Below the pieces are notes generated by a model, which was given only the letters and a program-made list of their open reading frames with translations, did not search any database and was not told the DNA's origin. The position numbers and the translations under genes were made by a program. A stretch of 64,000 bases of DNA from Amycolatopsis sp. cg9 (GTDB lineage Bacteria; Actinomycetota; Actinomycetes; Mycobacteriales; Pseudonocardiaceae): the NCBI RefSeq assembly GCF_041346945.1, contig NZ_CP166850.1, positions 7,548,501 through 7,612,500 of the forward strand, read 5' to 3'. Shown piece by piece: positions 60,576 to 64,000 of this stretch; position 1 is the first letter of the stretch, and every line of letters begins with the position of its first letter.

Positions 60576-62290
60576 AGCAGCTCCGTTTCACCCATGTAGG
60601 CCTTGAGGACGGCCGGGTCGGCCAGCACGTCCGCCTGCGGCCCGCTCGCCAGGACCTGCCCGAAGTCGAGGACGGTGAGCGTGTCGCAGACCGACCGGAC
60701 CAGGTCGAGGTCGTGCTCGATGAGCAGCACCGTCACGCCGAACCGGGCCGGGACCTGGCGCAGCCGCCGCCCGAAGGCGACGTGCTCCTCGTGCGGCAGC
60801 CCCGCCGCCGGCTCGTCGAGCAGCAGGACCCGGGGCTTCGCGAGGAGGTGGCCGACGACCTCGACGAGCCGCCGCGCGCCCGCGTCCACCCGGGACAGCG
60901 GCGTGCGCGGGGGCGGGCAGCCGAAGAACTCCAGCGCGTCGGCGGCTTCCCGGGCGGTGAGCCGGCGCCGGGCGACGAACCGCACGTACGCGCCGACGGT
61001 GAGGCCGGGCGGGACGCGGTCCTGCTGGAACGTCCGCCGCAGCCCGGCGCGGGCCCGGCGGGTGGGCGAGCCGCTGAGCGGCCGGCCGTCGAGGGCGACC
61101 GTGCCGGTCGCCCGGGGCAGGAAGCCGCTGATCGCGTCGACCAGAGTGGACTTCCCGGCGCCGTTCGGCCCGATCACGCCGAGGATCCCGTGCTCGGGCA
61201 CCGTGATGTCCACATCGGACAGCGCGGTCACGTGTCCGAAGGAGACGCTCAGCCCCCGCACGGCCAGGACGGGCCCGCCGGGCGGCAGCGGATCGACGTC
61301 GGCGACTTCGGTCGTGAGCCCGACGCCCGCGGTCCCGCGGGTGCGGCGGCGGTACCACAGGTTCCGCACGGCGGTGCCGAGGTTGCCGCGGCCGGTCAGG
61401 GCCTGGACGCCGAGCACGCCGAACACCACGAAACCCCAGTCCTGCGGCACGCCCCAGCGCTTGAGCAGTTCGGGAACGGCGACCCAGAGCAGTGCGCCGA
61501 ACACGGCCATGTCGATCAGGTGCGCGCCGGACATGATCGCCAGCACGTACAGCGCGAGGGACTGGATGGCGGTGAAGCTCGCCGGGAAGGCGAGCCCGAC
61601 CTGGCCGGTGAGCAGGCCGCCGCTGACACCGCCGAGGGCGGCGCTGACCGCGAACGCCGTGAGCTTGGAGGTGCGCACGCCCGCACCGACGGCGGCCGTC
61701 CCTCGTTCGGAGAAGGCGACCAGGTGCCAGCTGCTGCCCCAGCGGCCGCGGCGCAGGAAGTGCACCAGGAGCCCGCAGGCGACGAGCACCAGCACCGCGA
61801 ACAGGAAGTAGGACCGGTCGTCGGAGAACGCCTCCGGGCGCTCGACCGCCAGCCCTTCGGTGGCGCCGGGGAACTGGATCTGCACCAGCGTCAGGTCGGC
61901 GGCCGCGGCCAGCCCGAGGGTGACGACGGCGAGGGTGATGCCGCGCAGCCGCAGCGCGGGCAGCCCGACGAGCACCCCGGCCACCGCGGCGGCCAGGCCA
62001 CCGAGGAGCAGCCAGGTGACGAACCCGCCGGGCACGCCGGCGACGTTGCACGCGGAGACGACGAACGCGCCGACCGCCGCGAAGGTCAGCTGGCACAGGG
62101 AAATCATCCCGGCGGTCCCGGTGACGACGCCGAGCCCGAGGAGAGCGATCGCCGCGACGACGGCGCTGACGCCGAGGTAGACGAAGTACCCGGCGAGCCC
62201 GACGCTGAGCGCGTAGCCGACGCCGATCGCCGCGGCGGCGACCAGGAGGGGGAGTGCTTGCCGGGCGAGCGGGTGTTCAGCGAGCCGCAC
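60572..62290 (-). CDS. Fused LivM permease - LivG ATPase
   Basis: A 572-aa fusion. Residues about 1-310 are a LivM-type permease with 8-10 hydrophobic segments and a 'LGLGVVTGTAGMISLCQLTFAAVG' stretch. From about 335 a LivG-type ATPase follows, with Walker A GPNGAGKST and Walker B VLLLDEPAAGLP. The ABC signature is degenerate (VDAGARRLVEV instead of LSxGQ-like), which is odd, since LivG normally keeps a YGQQRRLEI motif. GTG start at 62290 has AGGCGG upstream. The transporter probably takes up an amino acid, amide or aromatic compound. Confidence 0.9.
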   Translation of the reverse strand: MRLAEHPLARQALPLLVAAAAIGVGYALSVGLAGYFVYLGVSAVVAAIALLGLGVVTGTAGMISLCQLTFAAVGAFVVSACNVAGVPGGFVTWLLLGGLAAAVAGVLVGLPALRLRGITLAVVTLGLAAAADLTLVQIQFPGATEGLAVERPEAFSDDRSYFLFAVLVLVACGLLVHFLRRGRWGSSWHLVAFSERGTAAVGAGVRTSKLTAFAVSAALGGVSGGLLTGQVGLAFPASFTAIQSLALYVLAIMSGAHLIDMAVFGALLWVAVPELLKRWGVPQDWGFVVFGVLGVQALTGRGNLGTAVRNLWYRRRTRGTAGVGLTTEVADVDPLPPGGPVLAVRGLSVSFGHVTALSDVDITVPEHGILGVIGPNGAGKSTLVDAISGFLPRATGTVALDGRPLSGSPTRRARAGLRRTFQQDRVPPGLTVGAYVRFVARRRLTAREAADALEFFGCPPPRTPLSRVDAGARRLVEVVGHLLAKPRVLLLDEPAAGLPHEEHVAFGRRLRQVPARFGVTVLLIEHDLDLVRSVCDTLTVLDFGQVLASGPQADVLADPAVLKAYMGETELL

Positions 62291-62421
62291 GGGGTACCGC
62301 CTTTCCGGCCGCGGTGAGGGGGCGCGTGCGTGGTCCGGCGCCGGGCCACGAGCCAGGGTGCCGGCGAAGTCGGGCCGCGAGTGGCCGGTCGCGGCACCCG
62401 CCGGGGTCGGCCCGGGATGCC

Positions 62422-62473
62422 GTGAACGACCCGTTCACCTCGCCGGACGTCGTGAAAGAGTCGTTCATGACGT
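62422..62473. repeat. Composite hairpin repeat (second copy)
   Basis: GTGAACGACCCGTTCAC (perfect 7-bp arms, 62422-62438) is followed by TGAAAGAGTCGTTCA (62453-62467, one mismatched pair). The arrangement and spacer match 53867-53918. It lies in the 263-bp gap between LivH and the LivM-LivG fusion; no gene is visible there. Confidence 0.8.
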
Positions 62474-62553
62474 CCCCACCTCGCCGGCCGGACACGACGA
62501 GCCGAGGCCATCCGGTCCGCGCCACGCGCGACCGCGGCCGGTGGCGAGTCCGT

Positions 62554-63414
62554 TCAGCGGGCCGCATCCCACACCTCCTTGCGCTGCGTCCACAGCAGCA
62601 GCGCCACGATGACCAGGAACGGGAGGAAGTACCGCAGCACCGACAGCTTGTCCGCCTGGGCGACCGCACCCTGCGCCATCCCAAGAACCAGGCCGCCCGC
62701 CACGGCGAGGTCCAGCCGGCGGAAGCCGCCGAGCAGGGCCGCCGCGGCGGCCGGGACCACCAGCATCGCCAGCGACGTCGGGTCGTTGGACTGCGACGGC
62801 GCCACGATCGACACCGCGAGCGTGGCGATCACCCCGGTCGCCGTCCAGACGCCGACCGACAGCGGCCGGGCCGGGATGCCCAGCAGTTCCGCCGTCGTCG
62901 GGCGCTCCGACAGCGCGCGCAGCCGGACGCCCAGCGACGTGCGGGCCAGCACCGCGCGGCAGCCCAGCGCCACCAGCACCGCCAGCGCCACCGTCACGAC
63001 GGTGACCTGGCTGACCACCACACCACCCACGGTGAACGCCGGCCCGGCCAGCAGCGGGTGGAACGGCTGGGGCTTGTTGCCGAACAGGATGAACGCCAGC
63101 GAGATCAGCAGCAGGAGCACGGCGACGGTCACCGCCGAGCGCGTCCCGGTGTCGGCCTCGGCGAGCCACGTGGACACGATCCAGCCGAGCACCGCGCTCA
63201 GCGCGCCGCCGAGCACGATGCCGGCCAGCGTCGCCAGCCACTCCGGGAAGCCCAGGTGGACGGCGAGGAAGACGGCGACGTAGCAGCCGAACATCCCGGT
63301 CGCGGACTGGGCGAAGTTGACCACCCGCACCAGCCGCGACATCAGGGTCAGGCAGACCGCGAGCACCGCGTAGAGGCCGCCGGCGGCGAGGCCGGCCAGT
63401 GCGCCCTGCAGCAT
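62554..63414 (-). CDS. Branched-chain-amino-acid-type ABC transporter permease (LivH-like)
   Basis: A 286-aa membrane protein with the LivH pattern (LAAGGLYAVLAVCLTLMSRL, VVNFAQSATGMFGCYVA) and about eight hydrophobic segments. It is separated from the LivM-LivG fusion by 263 bp but only 10 bp from the substrate-binding protein gene upstream. Confidence 0.92.
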   Translation of the reverse strand: MLQGALAGLAAGGLYAVLAVCLTLMSRLVRVVNFAQSATGMFGCYVAVFLAVHLGFPEWLATLAGIVLGGALSAVLGWIVSTWLAEADTGTRSAVTVAVLLLLISLAFILFGNKPQPFHPLLAGPAFTVGGVVVSQVTVVTVALAVLVALGCRAVLARTSLGVRLRALSERPTTAELLGIPARPLSVGVWTATGVIATLAVSIVAPSQSNDPTSLAMLVVPAAAAALLGGFRRLDLAVAGGLVLGMAQGAVAQADKLSVLRYFLPFLVIVALLLWTQRKEVWDAAR

Positions 63415-63424
63415 GAACGTCCTC

Positions 63425-64000
63425 CTACGGCTTCGGGATCCGGAGCCAGTCCCGCGCCGACAGCTCCCACTTGTTCGTCCCGGTGGCCAGCTTGATCGGC
63501 CAGCCCGCGGTGTTGTCGTGGTGCGCCTGCGCGGGCCCGAACACGTACGGCGTGCCGACCATCGGGTCGCTGATCGGCTTCATCTCGCGCAGCGCCTTGG
63601 TCACCGTCTCGCGCGTGATGTCGCCCTTCATCCCGCGCAGGACCGCGAGGAAGTACTTCGCCGCCAGGTAGCCGCCCTGGCTGAACGACGTGAGCGGGAT
63701 CTTGTTCTTCGCCATCAGGTCCCGCCACTCCTGGTTCGCGGCGGCGGTCGCGTCGGTGAACGGGTAGAACTCCGCGGGCACGTACACCCCGGCGCCGGCG
63801 TTCGAGATCGCCTTGGCGTAGTTCTCGCTGTAGACACTGGTCAGCAGCAGCCAGGTGACGTCGGTCCAGCCCTGCGCCTGCGCGGCCTTGAGCTGGCCGA
63901 TCGAGTCCGGCTCCACCGGGTTCACGGTGATCGCCTTGCAGCCCGCCGCACGCGCCTTGACGATGTACGGCGTGTAGTCCGACCCGCCATAAGGGACGGT
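63425..64000 (-). CDS. ABC transporter substrate-binding protein (LivK/Leu-Ile-Val type), truncated by the window end
   Basis: The last 191 codons are visible; the reading frame continues past the window edge, beginning with T-V-P-Y-G-G-S-D-Y. Patterns such as 'GWTDVTWLLLTSVYSENYAK' and 'GYLAAKYFLAVLRGMKGDIT' match periplasmic-binding-protein type 1 of the HAAT family. The N-terminus and signal peptide are outside the window. It is upstream of livH on the same strand and 10 bp away, so it is the binding protein of this importer. Confidence 0.9.
   Translation of the reverse strand, partial: TVPYGGSDYTPYIVKARAAGCKAITVNPVEPDSIGQLKAAQAQGWTDVTWLLLTSVYSENYAKAISNAGAGVYVPAEFYPFTDATAAANQEWRDLMAKNKIPLTSFSQGGYLAAKYFLAVLRGMKGDITRETVTKALREMKPISDPMVGTPYVFGPAQAHHDNTAGWPIKLATGTNKWELSARDWLRIPKP

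Noticed and set aside
62291..62684. Open frames between LivH and the LivM-LivG fusion
   Set aside because: They read through the hairpin repeat and the LivH gene in the wrong frame; no domain was recognised.
30390..64000. An antibiotic biosynthetic cluster
   Set aside because: No polyketide synthase, peptide synthetase, terpene cyclase or similar core enzyme is present; importers and degradative enzymes point to catabolism.

Overview
The window is very GC-rich DNA (third codon positions almost always G or C), with many GTG and TTG starts, secreted glycoside hydrolases and proteases, and many LacI/TetR/GntR regulators. This fits a soil actinomycete. The DUF6292-like protein and the palindromic intergenic repeats make the Pseudonocardiales, perhaps Amycolatopsis, the best guess, but that is inference. 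No rRNA, tRNA, CRISPR array, insertion sequence or phage gene was seen.

0.2-14.4 kb: an Asp23-domain protein, then a xylan-utilisation locus. A lacI-GH3-SGNH esterase operon (minus) faces an ABC sugar importer that ends in a GH115 alpha-glucuronidase (plus). A second lacI gene diverges from a secreted GH10 xylanase. Together they would cut xylan, import the oligosaccharides and remove side chains.

14.4-25 kb: a NodB deacetylase, a fatty-acid desaturase, a cold-shock protein, a TmsB/TmsA-like pair (10-methyl branched fatty acids), an aldo/keto reductase with a divergent TetR gene, a 117-bp tandem repeat followed by a DUF6292-like gene, and two convergent secreted serine proteases (S1 and S8).

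25-30.4 kb: a large LuxR-family ATPase regulator, an RsbW-like ATP-binding protein and an S9 peptidase.

30.4-37.5 kb: a homoprotocatechuate (3,4-dihydroxyphenylacetate) meta-cleavage operon. It contains an FAH-RraA fusion, a GntR regulator, an HpaI-like DapA-family aldolase, HpaE and HpaD. A second aldehyde dehydrogenase lies just upstream.

37.6-53.7 kb: a catabolic island of about 16 kb that I could not match to a known pathway. It has a GMC oxidoreductase, two HSL-type hydrolases, two sister aldo/keto reductases, a zinc alcohol dehydrogenase, a YtcJ-type amidohydrolase, an SDR, an alpha/beta hydrolase, a peptide/nickel-type ABC importer and a methyltransferase-like protein with a broken SAM loop. 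One inverted repeat, CTAC-N4-GTAG, sits in each of its three main divergent promoter regions (twice in one of them) and in front of the tetR gene at its right end. It therefore looks like one regulon, and it is my leading candidate for an undescribed system.

54-64 kb: a second YtcJ-type amidohydrolase, a MoaF-family protein next to a copper amine oxidase, two SDRs, and a branched-chain-amino-acid-type importer (LivF, a fused LivM-LivG, LivH and a substrate-binding protein cut off by the window end). The amine oxidase and aldehyde dehydrogenases could feed aromatic amines such as tyramine or dopamine into the HpaD pathway, although no 4-hydroxyphenylacetate hydroxylase is in the window.

Two families of short palindromes recur between genes: one built on TTTCACGTGAAA (two copies, both between convergent genes) and one built on TGAACGnnnCGTTCA-like hairpins (two regions).
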